Notes under the pieces: generated by a model | Databases searched by the model: none | The model's input: the letters and a program-made list of their open reading frames with translations, nothing else | What the model was told of the DNA's origin: nothing | From: Actinomucor elegans | Taxonomy: Eukaryota > Mucoromycota > Mucoromycetes > Mucorales > Mucoraceae | NCBI GenBank assembly: GCA_026027325.1 | Contig: JAMSLZ010000003.1 | Location: 3,100,001 to 3,164,000 of the forward strand | Reading direction: 5' to 3' | DNA: 64,000 nt | Position numbers and translations under genes: made by a program | Part shown: positions 1 through 11,307 of the stretch, in pieces | Position numbering within the stretch: position 1 is the stretch's first letter | How the letters are laid out: each line of letters starts with the position of its first letter

Positions 1-840
1 TTGCTCAGTCATCACCAGCATCTACTGCTCCAGCTGGCGGTGATATGAGAAGTGCTCTGCTCAGTCAAATTCAATCAGGTACCAGGTTGAAAAAGGCAGT
101 GACAAACGATCGCAGTGCTTCTTCTGTTTCAGGCCATGTCGTTGGCGATACTTCGAGTCCTGTTCAGCCTGTAACCGCACCTGCTGAAATTGCAGCACCT
201 GTACCTATTTCTGCCCCTCTCTCCAGTGGTGGATTCCTTGCTGAATTACAAACACGCACAGGTGGATCTAACTCTTCTTTTGAACCCGTTCAAACGCCTG
301 AAACACCCACTGAACCAGTTGCAACCCACAGCTTTGCCCACGATGAGTCTTTGCCTGAGCATGGTAAATAATACAGCAATCTCGTATCAATGTCTCATTT
401 TAACTTTTGCTATTTCCTTTAGAATATATCGCCTTATGGGACTATCCAGGATCTGGAGCTGATGACTTGGTGTTTTCTCAAGACGATGTCATCCTTATTC
501 GCGATAACAATGAAGCTGAGGATTGGTGGTTCGGTACCTTGGAAAAAAACAAAAAGACAGGTTACTTTCCTAAAAACTACGTGCAGTTGAAACCTGAAGG
601 TAAAATAACAAACAAACAAGTAGAATACTATTCACTTACATACTGAGTATAGCCGTTCCTGAACTGAATATCAGAGCCAAGGCTCTGTATGATTTTGAAG
701 GCGTTGAAGGTCAAGATTGTTTGAATTTCAAGATGGGAGACTCTATCACTATTCTTGTGAAAGAAAGTGATGACTGGTGGAAGGCTCGATCAGATGATGG
801 ACGTGTGGGTTTAGTGCCTGCCAACTATCTTGAAGTTTAA
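1..840 (+). CDS. WH2 plus tandem SH3 actin-regulating protein, C-terminal part
   Basis: The gene enters from the left edge, so its N-terminus is missing. Exons are 1-363, 423-599 and 653-840, with introns of 59 and 53 nt and GTAAAT/GTAAAA donors. The visible protein has a WH2-like actin-monomer motif (ALLSQIQSGTRLKK, about 50-90), a Ser/Pro/Thr-rich linker, and two SH3 domains back to back. The first SH3 contains ALWDYPG, the paired W and GYFPKNYV; the second contains ALYDFEG, DDWW and the ending VPANYLEV. SH3 domains bind proline-rich partners, and WH2 binds G-actin, so a role in cortical actin patches or endocytosis is likely. Candidates are an Abp1-like or a WASP/verprolin-network adaptor; the missing N-terminus prevents a choice. 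Domain identity is sure, family membership is inferred. Confidence 0.85.
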
Positions 841-1802
841 TCTAAATAATAAAGATATTCTTATTACCATACTCATCCCAATGCTTATTGCAGCGCCATG
901 GTTTGTTATTGATTTAGATGTAACTTGGTTTCTGATATCCAAATGTTCATAACAATACCGCGTTTTGACTCTTCGATGGTGCACCTTTCTATCGTATTAA
1001 AGCAGCATTAAGCAATATCTTAGAATTATTAAGCTACTACTATTATCAAAGATGAGGCAGGTTTTGACCGTCGAGAGAAAGTTTATTTTTAACTTATTGA
1101 TAATAATGGTATTGCAATAGTAATTAAATGCCTCGTAAATCATCTCGATACCAAAATGTTGTTCAAATTTTAAATCGACTTTTGCATAAAACAAATGTTC
1201 AGGTACGCATGAGACTAATTAACAAATTTTACTCACCACCTGTATTTACATCGGATTGTTTAGGCATTATATATTGTATTCATGAAAATTAGATCTAACG
1301 ATCAATATGCATTTCGACTGGTTCCGACCAAATGTCGCGCCTGACAAATATTTTATAATTTTTATTTGGTTGTAATACAACGGATATATTATGATCGCTT
1401 TGGATTAACAATAGAATACATGCATTCTATAGAACTTACTAGGCAAAATGATCTGTAGATCCTTTCATCGACCTTGATCAAATGTCGTAGCTGATTAGTG
1501 TCTATGTACAAAATGAACTATAATATTTATTACAACTCCTACTCGATTACAATATGGCAAATACATATTGTTCATTCATGATTTGCAGTTTTTATACGTA
1601 TTTTATATCTCATAGTTTGCACATCTCTATATTCTGTAACTACTCTCAGTCAAATATCACTTTCTAATAAGCAGTCTATGTTCAGAGCGAACTGATGCAC
1701 CTAATAATAAAAGTTTCATTCACGAAAGGTTGGCTTTTGCTCATTTCGAAGAGATATACATGATTGGTTTATTTGTTATAATTTACAAGTTCTACGTTAT
1801 AT
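841..1802. other. Intergenic region, convergent 3' ends
   Basis: AT-rich sequence between two convergent genes. No coding exon is supported. It holds three degenerate units of the window-wide same-orientation repeat described under the repeat entries. Confidence 0.6.
1290..1715 (+). repeat. Degenerate satellite-like repeat, 3 units
   Basis: Three copies of the shared repeat have core positions (the AATGTC element) near 1330, 1481 and 1653, giving spacings of about 151 and 172 bp. The second block of the unit (CAGAATGAGCTGC-like) follows each core by roughly 30 nt, for example TTCAGAGCGAACTG near 1681. All are in plus orientation. Confidence 0.6.
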
Positions 1803-3536
1803 TTACTGTTGTTCTGTAAAACTGATTGGCCACGAGCGTTTACCTACTATAAGTTGAAGCTTTTCAATATCCTGGCATTTTATATACAAAGATGGCTCGT
1901 CTTGAATATCCAAGGATTTTTCGAATAGAACATCTGACGATTCAGCTGGGGCATTAGCAAAATGATGGCTAATGACATAATAGTAAGATTTTGCTGGCGT
2001 TACTACTTTAATGTTGATATTTCCACTAGTAGAAGCTACTTTCCATGTCACATTGTCAAAAGAAGTATTCAGCATTTCAATAATATAATTGTCGTTATTG
2101 TTTCCATCGTTTCCTTTGGAATCCGTCTGTCTTATACAGATACTAGATAAAGATGGAAGTAGAATGGAGAGCTCTGGATATACATCTTTTGGAATATCAC
2201 AACCGAAGACTTGCAAATGCTTTATCGATGTATTGGTTCGTGATGCCAGGCAGTCTTTGGTAAATGTCAAAAAGAATAACTCAAGTTTAACTAGAGAAGT
2301 ACAATACTGTAATATCTGACCCAAACAATAGGTATGGCCAGGGAAACCGCCTTGGAGGCTCAATGATTTGAGTAAGCGCCCAGTTGAGCGCAATAACTGC
2401 AAATATGGTAACTCGTTTCCGTCTTCCACCTGCCGAAAACAAACTTTTACATCAGGATTTAGTTGAATTGATCGGTTTTGACGAGTTGGATAGTCAATAT
2501 ATACGCAAGACTTGTCGAGATGATTGGATCCCCAGTATTCAACCTTAAGTTTGATATTGTTTAGTTCGACAGCGTTAAAGTACTTGGTCAAAGCTCCAGA
2601 TATGTCCCTTATAACAAGCGGGCGCGGACACAGGGTTTTTTCGACTGTATGCAAATAGACCAAGAATTTGACCCAGGCGCTGTTTGAAGTATCATTTGGT
2701 ATAGTGGAGCTATCCCATTCTCCTTCCATAGTGAAGCTGCTGAGATTTGGAAAAGCTTGAATGATATATTTCAGCATGTTCTCTGTTACAGGGGCAATAG
2801 CGAAATAAAGTGATTTAATATTAGGACAAGGTGCAATCGAGCGTACATCCTCTTGTGTGTCTGTTATATCATATCCTTCCAGACGCAATTCTTCCAAAGT
2901 AGGGCAGTTTTCTGTATATCTTTTGATCTGGTAGACATTATCCATACTTCTTACTCTGAGTGTCAAAGAGCGCAGGTTTTGGAATTGATTCAAATCCCGC
3001 AACAAAGAATAGGTTGTTATATCCGAGTTTGTTTGCCGATTTTCGTCTAGGATCATGACTTCCAAGTTGCTTCGAAGACTGTATATGGTGTCATAGTACG
3101 ACTTGCTGGCCGTTTTTGAATCGTCTACGAAATATGGTAAACTTTTGAGACGATTGCAAAACCCTTTTTGCCGAGCTTTTCGTATTTCATCAAGCACTGT
3201 TTCTGGGGCGTCTACTACTGAATCCAGCCTTTCAATATTTGGACACTTTAATAAAAGTAACTGGATCAACCCTACATACGGCACTACTCTATTGTCCCAG
3301 CTTTTGATCTCTAATTCTTGCACGTATCGTCCAGGATTTGAATTGGAATTACAAAGTGTTGTTAATAGCGTCGTGAATTGGTGAGGTAAATAAATATAAA
3401 TTTTTTTATATCGACGTCTTTGAGCTTGCCCATGCCAATTTTTACAGACAAGTTGACATTGTAAAATATGATAAGGCAGTAGTTGATCAAATACAAGATT
3501 CTGAATCTCGGGAGGGAGAGCTTTCCATGAGGCCAT
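1803..3536 (-). CDS. F-box / leucine-rich repeat protein
   Basis: Intronless 577-residue protein. The N-terminus is an F-box (LPPEIQNLVFDQLLPYH, then CQLVCKNW), the Skp1-binding module of SCF ubiquitin ligases. The rest shows irregular leucine-rich repeats such as CPTLEELRLEGYDI and FPNLSSFTMEG, the usual substrate-recognition part of FBXL-type proteins. The long, intronless form fits the expanded F-box/LRR families of Mucoromycota. The start was chosen because the F-box begins a few residues after the methionine. No substrate can be proposed. Confidence 0.85.
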   Translation of the reverse strand: MASWKALPPEIQNLVFDQLLPYHILQCQLVCKNWHGQAQRRRYKKIYIYLPHQFTTLLTTLCNSNSNPGRYVQELEIKSWDNRVVPYVGLIQLLLLKCPNIERLDSVVDAPETVLDEIRKARQKGFCNRLKSLPYFVDDSKTASKSYYDTIYSLRSNLEVMILDENRQTNSDITTYSLLRDLNQFQNLRSLTLRVRSMDNVYQIKRYTENCPTLEELRLEGYDITDTQEDVRSIAPCPNIKSLYFAIAPVTENMLKYIIQAFPNLSSFTMEGEWDSSTIPNDTSNSAWVKFLVYLHTVEKTLCPRPLVIRDISGALTKYFNAVELNNIKLKVEYWGSNHLDKSCVYIDYPTRQNRSIQLNPDVKVCFRQVEDGNELPYLQLLRSTGRLLKSLSLQGGFPGHTYCLGQILQYCTSLVKLELFFLTFTKDCLASRTNTSIKHLQVFGCDIPKDVYPELSILLPSLSSICIRQTDSKGNDGNNNDNYIIEMLNTSFDNVTWKVASTSGNINIKVVTPAKSYYYVISHHFANAPAESSDVLFEKSLDIQDEPSLYIKCQDIEKLQLIVGKRSWPISFTEQQ

Positions 3537-3804
3537 TCGGGATAAGGATTTTGATGATTATAGGTAGTAATTCCAAAGTGTAAGTTTTTGTAGATATAGC
3601 AAATGAATAAATTATTAATAGGAGAAAGTACTCATAGTAAAGAAAGATATATTTTTATATCCATCCCTCCCGCATTGAGACTTATCGTGCGTACTTTCAA
3701 TTCACACCATTAGTAACGCTTCTTACCTCTTGATGGTACCTTTAATATCAAAATAATATACCATTAATTCCCGTTAGGGAAATGATTGGCCTAAAACTTT
3801 TACA

Positions 3805-3905
3805 CAATGCGATCATTGGTTATGTATCAAGGATAAAACATATGATTCATAATATATAGATTAAGTCATAGGTAACAATTGGACATGTATCAAGGCTAAA
3901 AGAAT
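3805..3905 (+). repeat. Second dispersed repeat, copy 1
   Basis: Shares a discontinuous match with 41,360-41,460: GCGATCAT, then TATGTATCAA, then ATATGATTCATA, with similar spacing. Within the copy, ATGTATCAAGG recurs about 63 bp later, so the element may itself contain a short tandem duplication. Confidence 0.45.
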
Positions 3906-4929
3906 TTGATGTACAATATGTGCTATATTATGGATCAGCAGTTAAAAGGTGATTACATTCGATAGTATTGGAGGGAATACGGGAGTAGGTCTTTAATCTG
4001 GAATTATATTTAACGAGCAAAGCTGACTATCATTTATTTCCAATAGCGCCAGAAAAGGGTGCTATATACATATATATTTATAAAATATTCGATACTTGAA
4101 TCGTCAGCAAAAGATATTGTTATAAAGTAAAAGGTGAAGAAAAATGGATGCGTAATTTATTTTATATACTATTATGAGGTTTTCTTGGCTTTTATTGGTT
4201 TTCGGAGATGTAGAAAATACTCCCTTCTTCAATGGCTCTTCAACTATAGAAAACCTCAAACTCATTTCACATTAAATCTTCGCATGCACTCTCCAATGCG
4301 TTTGACAGATTCATTGGCGATTCACCTTCAATAATATTCCTTTTTTTTTTCCTCAAAAGCGCTCAAAACAATAACATGGCTTTTTTTCCGACTTGATTCG
4401 GAACTACAGCTTAACTTGGCCCACGGTCATCAATAGGTACTCTCCTTCTATAACTACCAATGTCTTTCTATTCATACCATTTTTCAACTTAATTTCAACC
4501 TTATTACACTAGTCTTTTCTTTCTCTCACATCTGACGTTTAAAGAATCTTAAATAAAAACAGAGCTTGCTCCCCTACAAAAAAAACTATAGAAAAGGAAT
4601 TCGATATGGACTTTTGATTCACATTTTAAAGACATAAAATCGCCAGAACGCTCTGGATATGATGATAGTGTACCTAATTATATAGATGCCACAGATAGGC
4701 TCTTCAATTAGAGGAGATGCCTTAAACATAATTTTTTTTTTTGGAAATGCAATCAGAATTTGAGTGTTTTGTATCAAGAAAAACAGTTTACGAACTCAAT
4801 TGTGTACGCTTAACGCTCAGAGACGTATGTTTATTATAAATCATACCTCTGGAGCTTCAAAATAAATGTTAAAAAAAAAGTAGAGGTATAACTGGTGTGT
4901 TTAAAAGGGCATGACTTGGTATTCTTTTC

Positions 4930-5210
4930 TTATTTGCTCATTTCCAGATATTTTGATTAAGTTTCGTTTTATGTCGTATCTGACGACTAGTATAAGTTCT
5001 GAATGAAGTATTAAATTTATCTGAGTCATTGCTGGATGGAAGCAGAATGGGGATATCTTATTTTAAGGATTGGTAGTGAAGCTTTTACATTTCATGTAAC
5101 CTTGACCTAATAATCGATGGGTTTCTCGCCCGATTCCACTCAAATAACGCATTTAATTGGTACTCGATAGTCAAAATGAACTGTTGAATTTATTGAAAAC
5201 TTTGATCAAC
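4930..5210 (+). repeat. Degenerate satellite-like repeat, 2 units
   Basis: Cores near 4970 (TATGTCGTATCTGA) and 5143 (CAAATAACGCATTTAATT), 173 bp apart, each followed by a block-2 sequence (TTCTGAATGAAG; TCAAAATGAACTG). Same orientation as the other copies. Confidence 0.55.
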
Positions 5211-5468
5211 CAAAGTATTTATAACTAATGTATTGTGCTTTGATATAGTCCAACGTCTTAAATAAGCCATAGATATAATGTATAATATTAATGAAACATA
5301 ATGATAATGAATAGTGAATAATTTATTTGCTTTAAGCGACAAAATAATGTTTAAATAAATGATCAGTGAAAGAATAAACGAAAAAGTAATATAATGTTAA
5401 ATAAATAAGAATGTACTATTACTAGTAGCAGTGATGGTTTTTAAGTAAAGTTTTTGTTCCAAAGTGAT

Positions 5469-6492
5469 TTAGTTACACTTTCCCTTGACACATGATTCTT
5501 GACAATCACGGTTGGAGGTACAGCAGGCATCTCTGGGACCCTTACCGTTCTTCTTTCCGGAGAAACCAACGTTACAGTTAGCGAGGGAAGGGCCGTTACA
5601 CTTGCCCTTGATACAGCTCTCCCAACAGTCATCGCTGCTCTTGCAACAGGCACCGTTGTAACCATCACCTCTTCCCTTTCCGTTAGAGCCAGTATAACAG
5701 GTAGAAGCAATGGGGGCGTTACACTTGCCCTTGATACAGCTTTCTTGACAATCGTCACTGTGAGAACAACAGGCACCTTCGGGTCCTCTACCAGTCTTCT
5801 TTCCTCTGAAACCAGTTTGACAAGGGAGATCAGTGGTGGTAGGACAGTCAGTAACAGTGACAGTGACAGTGCCAGTGACAGTGCCAGTGACAGTGGAGGT
5901 GACAGTGGCAGTACCAGTGGCAGTGGTGGTTTCGGTGACAGTGGTAGCAGAAACAGTGCTGGAAGCGGAAGCAGAGCCAGAGGCAGAGGAAGATTTGGAA
6001 GCAGAAGCAGAGGCAGAGCTGGAGGCAGTAGCAGACTTGGTAGTAGCGGTAGTGGTGGTTACCTTGGTAGTGGTAGTACCGGCATCACACTTGTCGTTCT
6101 TGTGAATACCCCACCAGGCACAAGCATCAGCCCATTCCTTGTTGAATAATTCAGGATCGTCACCAGCGCAACCGGCCATACACATACCGGCGGCAGCCAT
6201 GAAGCTACCATAGTTAGGGCCAGATCTGTTACACATAAGAGTAAGAGAATCAATGAACTTGGGAGAGGTGTGATCCATAGTCCAGCCAGGAACCCACTTT
6301 TGACCGTTTTTCTAATAGTAAAAGGGTAAGTAATGATGTCTCAATTGATTTCTAAGTAGTAATACATACGATATTACAATTCTTGTAACATTCAGTTGAA
6401 GGAGCAACGTTGTAAGAAGGGTTACAGTCAGCAGCGAAAGCTGTGGAAACAAAGGTAGCAATAGCAGCAGAGATGGCAAGAGTGGAGCGCAT
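5469..6492 (-). CDS. Secreted cysteine-rich repeat protein with Ser/Thr linker
   Basis: Two exons, 6370-6492 and 5469-6311, joined in phase 0, give 321 residues. Exon 1 encodes a typical signal peptide (MRSTLAISAAIATFVSTAFA) followed by a cysteine-containing globular domain of about 95 residues. Next comes a Ser/Thr/Ala linker of about 70 residues, likely O-glycosylated. The C-terminus has three repeats, each with the spacing C-x16-CC-x5-C-x3-C-x4-C and the shared ending ESCIKGKCN or a close variant. The protein is predicted to be extracellular or in the cell wall. The cysteine pattern suggests a small disulfide-rich fold, but I do not recognise the family, and no function is assigned. The serine-rich ORFs on the opposite strand are shadows of the linker. 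Confidence 0.8.
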
Positions 6493-6558
6493 ATTGATTA
6501 TTTTATGATCCTGAATTGATGATGATAGAAAAATGGAATCGATCCTGAAAACCTCTTG

Positions 6559-6566
6559 TATTTATA
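6559..6566 (-). promoter_or_regulatory. TATA-like box of the secreted Cys-rich gene
   Basis: TATAAATA on the minus strand, 67 bp before the start codon at 6492. The position suits a fungal TATA element upstream of a strongly expressed secreted protein. Confidence 0.45.
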
Positions 6567-6786
6567 TGAAATTTTACCCCGGCTACTTCTGTGCTCATTT
6601 TTGAACATTTGTCATATCAAAACTTAATACCTCAGTTTGAAATAAGCAGAAACAGTAACAAGTGCACTAAAACGGCCATTTGTCAAATTGATTTGATTCT
6701 CAGTGTTGTTAGGGAACGGGTTAATACAAGTTACACTTGTGTTGCCTTGCTTTGTCGGGTTTTCTTTTTGTTTCACTCGAAAAATC

Positions 6787-7203
6787 AGATAATAAGGGAT
6801 ATACCATGCCATTAAAGTTACACTATTTCTTTGTACCTCGCGTTGTTTTTATCAGATTTTTCCATTGTTTCACATAACTAAAATCAGATAAAATGGACGC
6901 GTTTTCTACCAATCGCCATAAGCTATAAATCATCTTTATCAATGGATCAAGCAGAAATCATTTTATGACAAAAATCAGACTTTCATAATTTCCCTTAAGC
7001 GCGTTATACTTATTGATTTTATACTATGTAATGCTTACAATTGCCTACAATTAGTTTTATCTGTTGAGAAAAGAGCAAATGCATCTCCGCATTTCTACAC
7101 GAGTTTACTTTCCATTCTTAAATAGAGTACAGTGAAAAGTTTCGGTACACGTTACGCGAGTTTTCTACATCTGATAAGATTGATCGGAATTTACATCAGA
7201 TAA
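6787..7203. promoter_or_regulatory. Cluster of GATA-factor-like sites upstream of the secreted protein gene
   Basis: AGATAA occurs at 6787-6792, 6886-6891 and 7198-7203, TGATAA at 7172-7177 and the reverse form TTATCT at 7057-7062. Several are embedded in the same context, ATCAGATAA. HGATAR is the binding site of fungal GATA regulators of nitrogen, iron or light responses. The cluster lies 300-700 bp upstream of the secreted protein start. In AT-rich DNA some matches are expected by chance; the repeated ATC prefix is what makes this noteworthy. Confidence 0.3.
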
Positions 7204-7229
7204 ATCTTTTTATATGGCGGTGGAATATC

Positions 7230-7409
7230 ATGCCGCGCCTTTTCCCTAGAGGCCCGCTATACAAAGATGTTCTATTTAGAGATTTGGATCTCCAACTGTA
7301 TTCACAGAAGATCCGCGTGAAGCAGGATCTAGACACGGAAAGAAATCAATGTTGGGCAAGATTACCTAGTGGGACCTTGAATGCTACTGCAATTAACATC
7401 CAACAATGA
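7230..7409 (+). CDS. Possible 59-residue small protein or coding remnant
   Basis: An ATG-to-stop frame with balanced, coding-like codons and a higher GC content than its surroundings. The product is charged and has no signal peptide or membrane segment. I do not recognise it. It could be a small gene, an exon or the remnant of a lost gene. Confidence 0.2.
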   Translation: MPRLFPRGPLYKDVLFRDLDLQLYSQKIRVKQDLDTERNQCWARLPSGTLNATAINIQQ

Positions 7410-9939
7410 ATGTCTGTCAATCGCTGTTTTGATGGGATCTTTTCTATTGATTCTTTTCTTTTAATGAGTAACACACACTTTCTTGAGTCTTAAAAAGTGC
7501 TCGTTGTTCTGTTGCCTTAAACGTACATATTTGATACTAAAAGTGACCCTATGAGCGGTACACCCTTTGATTTACAGCAAGCACAAAATTCTGATTGACC
7601 CAATGAATCTCATACTATAGTTTGGACGATACAGGTTTTTTTATTATTTTTTACACGAAAAATAGAGATCTACTCTCTCTTTGAAGCGTGATTAAACATA
7701 AGATAACAGAGTCTTTTTGTTTCCAAAAGAAATCTTATTCCTGTAGGGGATATCAAAGATTTTGTAAGGTACTATCACTATACATTATTTTAACACAATA
7801 TCACCTGCTTTTATCCATAGTTTCACTGAATGGATGACGTTAGGGGCTATAGAGTAACTAGATGGTTATAGATTTATACCCAAGTATACCTCTAGATTCT
7901 ATAGAACATCTAGAACAAGTTTTCTAACATACCCTGGTTTCCGCTTGTTCGGAGCGAAATGTGCAACTTGGAAATCTATGTGCTGCAGAAGACACTTGCG
8001 TATAGGTGGCATCATATGAGGAATATTCATAGTTCTATAGTCCAATCTACAGCATCGAATCAACTGAATTAGAGTGCTTTTGCTCTTCGGCATTACTATG
8101 AAGAAGCACACAACCACTCCATCTATTAATAAGGATTTACTCATAACAGTTTAATCGTAGAATGAACAAGAGATGATTGGTCATAGTTACACTAGATTAT
8201 AAGGCCATTTTTACTATAGTCTTGTAATGCTACGCTTACTGATTAAATCTGGCTGATTACAATGATCATTTGATACATTTTATTCAATTCATGAGTAAAT
8301 CTGATAAGCGCTTTGATATATTGATAGAATCTCCTCATGCTCTCATCATAGGTGAATCCGCAGCATTGATATCAATACCGAAAACCCTAATAATCTGGGA
8401 TGGGTACTGCAGACAGTTTCACAATACATGGAAAAAAAGAGCCGGACGTATTAAATTATTCTTTTCTTTTATATTTTTTTATAATACTATCTTGATGGTC
8501 ACTAACTTCATATGAAATATATTTTTTTTTAGTATAACGTGAAGCAGAGAGATACCTTCCTTTGAGAAATTGACTCTAGCTGAAAAACCACATCCTGTAT
8601 ATTCAAAGAGAGCCAGCATATGATAATTATTGATTACAGTGTAACGTGCTAGAAAGTACGCTGTGTCAAAATATACCTAAAATGCAAGAACATCCGTTTA
8701 ACAAGGATCTATTTTTGATAAACTCGAATCACCGCGATTTTTTTTCTTCACATTCGAATGGAATTGAGTTGAAAAATGACAGTTTTTTAGGGCATTACAC
8801 ACTTGGTATTTCCTCTTTCTCTCTATCTTTAATAAGAATGCTATCTGCAATGGAATCATAAACGGCGATAAGTATAACTTCTATACATTTGCACAACTGG
8901 GTTATCTGATTCTCAAGTTTGTGTCACTGATCGCTGTACAGAATCGACATAAATATAAAGAATGCTCTGTCCAATTTGTGGAATATTTCCGTAAGTAGAT
9001 GTCGTATTCTATTTATCTTAGGTATTATAAAAAAAATATTATATATGAAATAATTGATTACCTTGCAGTCTCCATGTTAGTTTGCAATAATTATTTTTAC
9101 TTGTCACCTATACTAGAATGAGTCAAATTGTTATCTAAATTGAATTATAGCTTCTGAACTGGATATAGTTACTATAATTCCAGATACTGTTTTAGATTAT
9201 CAAAAGTGTTGGAGTGTGTATTAAATGGTAAAAATGAGAAGACGATTACCATTAGTAAGTTGCCCATCATTACTATCCACTATTTGCAAGTTTATGTCAA
9301 GGGAAAACAAGAGCGTGTGCTGTCAAAAACAAAAATATAACATAATTAGGTCCAGATATAATTATCACTATATGACGAGATTTTCCGATTTTTTATTGCT
9401 CAAAAAAATTTGGTCTGCATTTTAGTCTTACTTTTCATGGTTAAAGATTCTGATAAGCAAAAAGTGCTTTAATGAAATGCGTGCAAAATAAAACAGTGCA
9501 TCAACTGCTATACTTATTATGGAATATTTCTTTAATTCATTGAGTCATCTATGGCAAAAGTTGTCTTTTAGGAATTCTATAATTTCAATCCTAACTTGCG
9601 AATTTTATATACACAGAAATACTAGCAAAAGTTTTTAGCATACTTTCAGGTGTGTTAAATCTATGTTACTAATAGTTTTTTTTTCTCTAGGAACCTTTCT
9701 TCGTGCTTCATTTAGAAAAAAAATGGAAAAATTCAGCTTGAGCGACGTCTTTGGAATACTTATGGAAATTGCTCCATTGCAGCCGCATGTCACATTTAAA
9801 GGCTTATGCATATTCAGAATGCGATTGCACATTTTTAAAAAGCATATGTAGCTGAATTGCATTGATTTTTCTATATAATGAAGGTGGGCAGTAGATTACT
9901 ACGCGCATTTCTATTACACCACTGGCTTTTGTGATTTGT

Positions 9940-10550
9940 AGATTTCTCAACTGATGAGCCAAATGTCGCATTTGAACAGAGATTCATATGTATAATGAGC
10001 TACTATATTTATTTAATTTTTTAACCGATGTGCATCTATTATTTATTTCTCCAGACAATTAAATGTAAACTACTTGCATTTCATAAGACAGCCTTACTTT
10101 AATGATCTATTACTAATCTCTCATTTGATCTCAAAATGTCACATCTGATCAATAATGCTTACTTGAGATAAGCTGTCGTATCTATTATAACCCTCAGTCA
10201 TCTACAGTACAGCTTGCACTTTTCATTCATTAATGAGTAGTTGCAAATATGTATACTCATTTTATGTAGTCTAGTTCTATAGATTTATGAATCTCTCAAT
10301 TGATCTCGATAGGATGTTACATCTAATCAGTAGTCCACACCCAAAATGAACTGTTATATCTATTAAAGCTTTTTTTTTTTTTTGGTCGAAAATACAGTTA
10401 TTATTTATTAGTTGTCATAATTAACTGTAAATTATATAGCCTAACAAGTTTAAAATCATTTTAGATCTTTTATCTAATTCTAGTCAAATATCGTATCTAA
10501 TGAATATTTTACACTTATAGAGCGACTGCATCTATTGAAACCATTATTTA
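9940..10550 (+). repeat. Degenerate satellite-like repeat, 4 consecutive units
   Basis: The clearest array. Cores lie near 9961, 10,134, 10,313 and 10,487, with spacings of 173, 179 and 174 bp. Each unit has an upstream block (ATCTCTCAANTGATCTC type), the core (AATGTCGCATCTGAT type) and a downstream block (AATGAGCTGCTGTATCTATT type). Units differ by many substitutions, so the array is old. Confidence 0.7.
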
Positions 10551-11307
10551 AATGCACTATAATAAGTATATTATATTTTTAATCAATGATTAACGATAAG
10601 TCTTTATATTTGTTGATTACAATTTTATCAAAAGTTTAAGGGACGCGTTTGCTCAACAAAGAAATTAAGTTTTGGAAAATTGGTCAAGCGAGGGCAATTT
10701 TATGCGGACGATTAGTTATAAAAAACTATAATGAACTCAAAGGCTGCTACAGCTGTTAAAAGTATGGCGAACTACACTCTTAAATTAACCTGCAACCAAA
10801 TGCACCTTCATACCTGTGTTCAAGAACACAAAACGTAGGCTTACAAATACATATGTCTGGCTTAACCATGATCATTATAAGCTCCTGGTTGGGTAGTTCA
10901 ATATTAGCTTCTTCTGAACTGACTTTGGCACTAATCTATAATATGTAGTATATATCCTGAGATGTAATGGTATTAATCAAAAGCTTAAACGTATTGAATA
11001 TCTGACTTATGAGCCTATGAGCGCGAAAAGTGTGAACCACATATTCTTGGGACGCGTGCTTTATAACTTTAGATATAAGTTTTGATTTCTTACATATTAA
11101 CCTGTTTTAAGAGCGTGTCTTATGCTTCTAAATATTTACTATAATATATCACACTCGAATGCAGTTGATGTAAACATTATCATCCTTCAACATGCTTTTA
11201 TCGTTTTCTTGACTAATCATCCGTGGGCTGTGAAGCTTAAAGCTTATGACGATATTATTTAAGAGTAAGCATATATACAGGCGTAGTAGTATTTATTAGT
11301 TTTGAGT

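Larger units (their letters stand above)
3537..5468. other. Intergenic desert with repeats
   Basis: About 1.9 kb upstream of the F-box gene and downstream of the secreted protein gene. No ORF has recognisable similarity. It contains a segment (3805-3905) that resembles one at 41,360-41,460, and two units of the satellite-like repeat near 4970 and 5143. Confidence 0.55.
6493..11307. other. 4.8 kb gene desert
   Basis: No convincing multi-exon gene is visible. Contents are a run of GATA-type sites (6787-7203), one short coding-looking ORF (7230-7409), AT-rich filler, and a four-unit array of the satellite-like repeat (9940-10,550). ORFs of 60-80 codons at 7899-8144, 8270-8515 and 8646-8861 have no recognisable motif. 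Confidence 0.5.

Noticed and set aside
5499..6149. Plus-strand 216-codon ORF rich in Ser, Asp and Gly
   Set aside because: It is the exact antisense of the Ser/Thr linker and cysteine repeats of the secreted protein, whose minus-strand frame has a signal peptide, a splice site and conserved cysteines.
8646..8861. Plus-strand 71-codon ORF in the 6.5-11.3 kb desert
   Set aside because: No motif, splice partner or codon bias; consistent with a random open frame.
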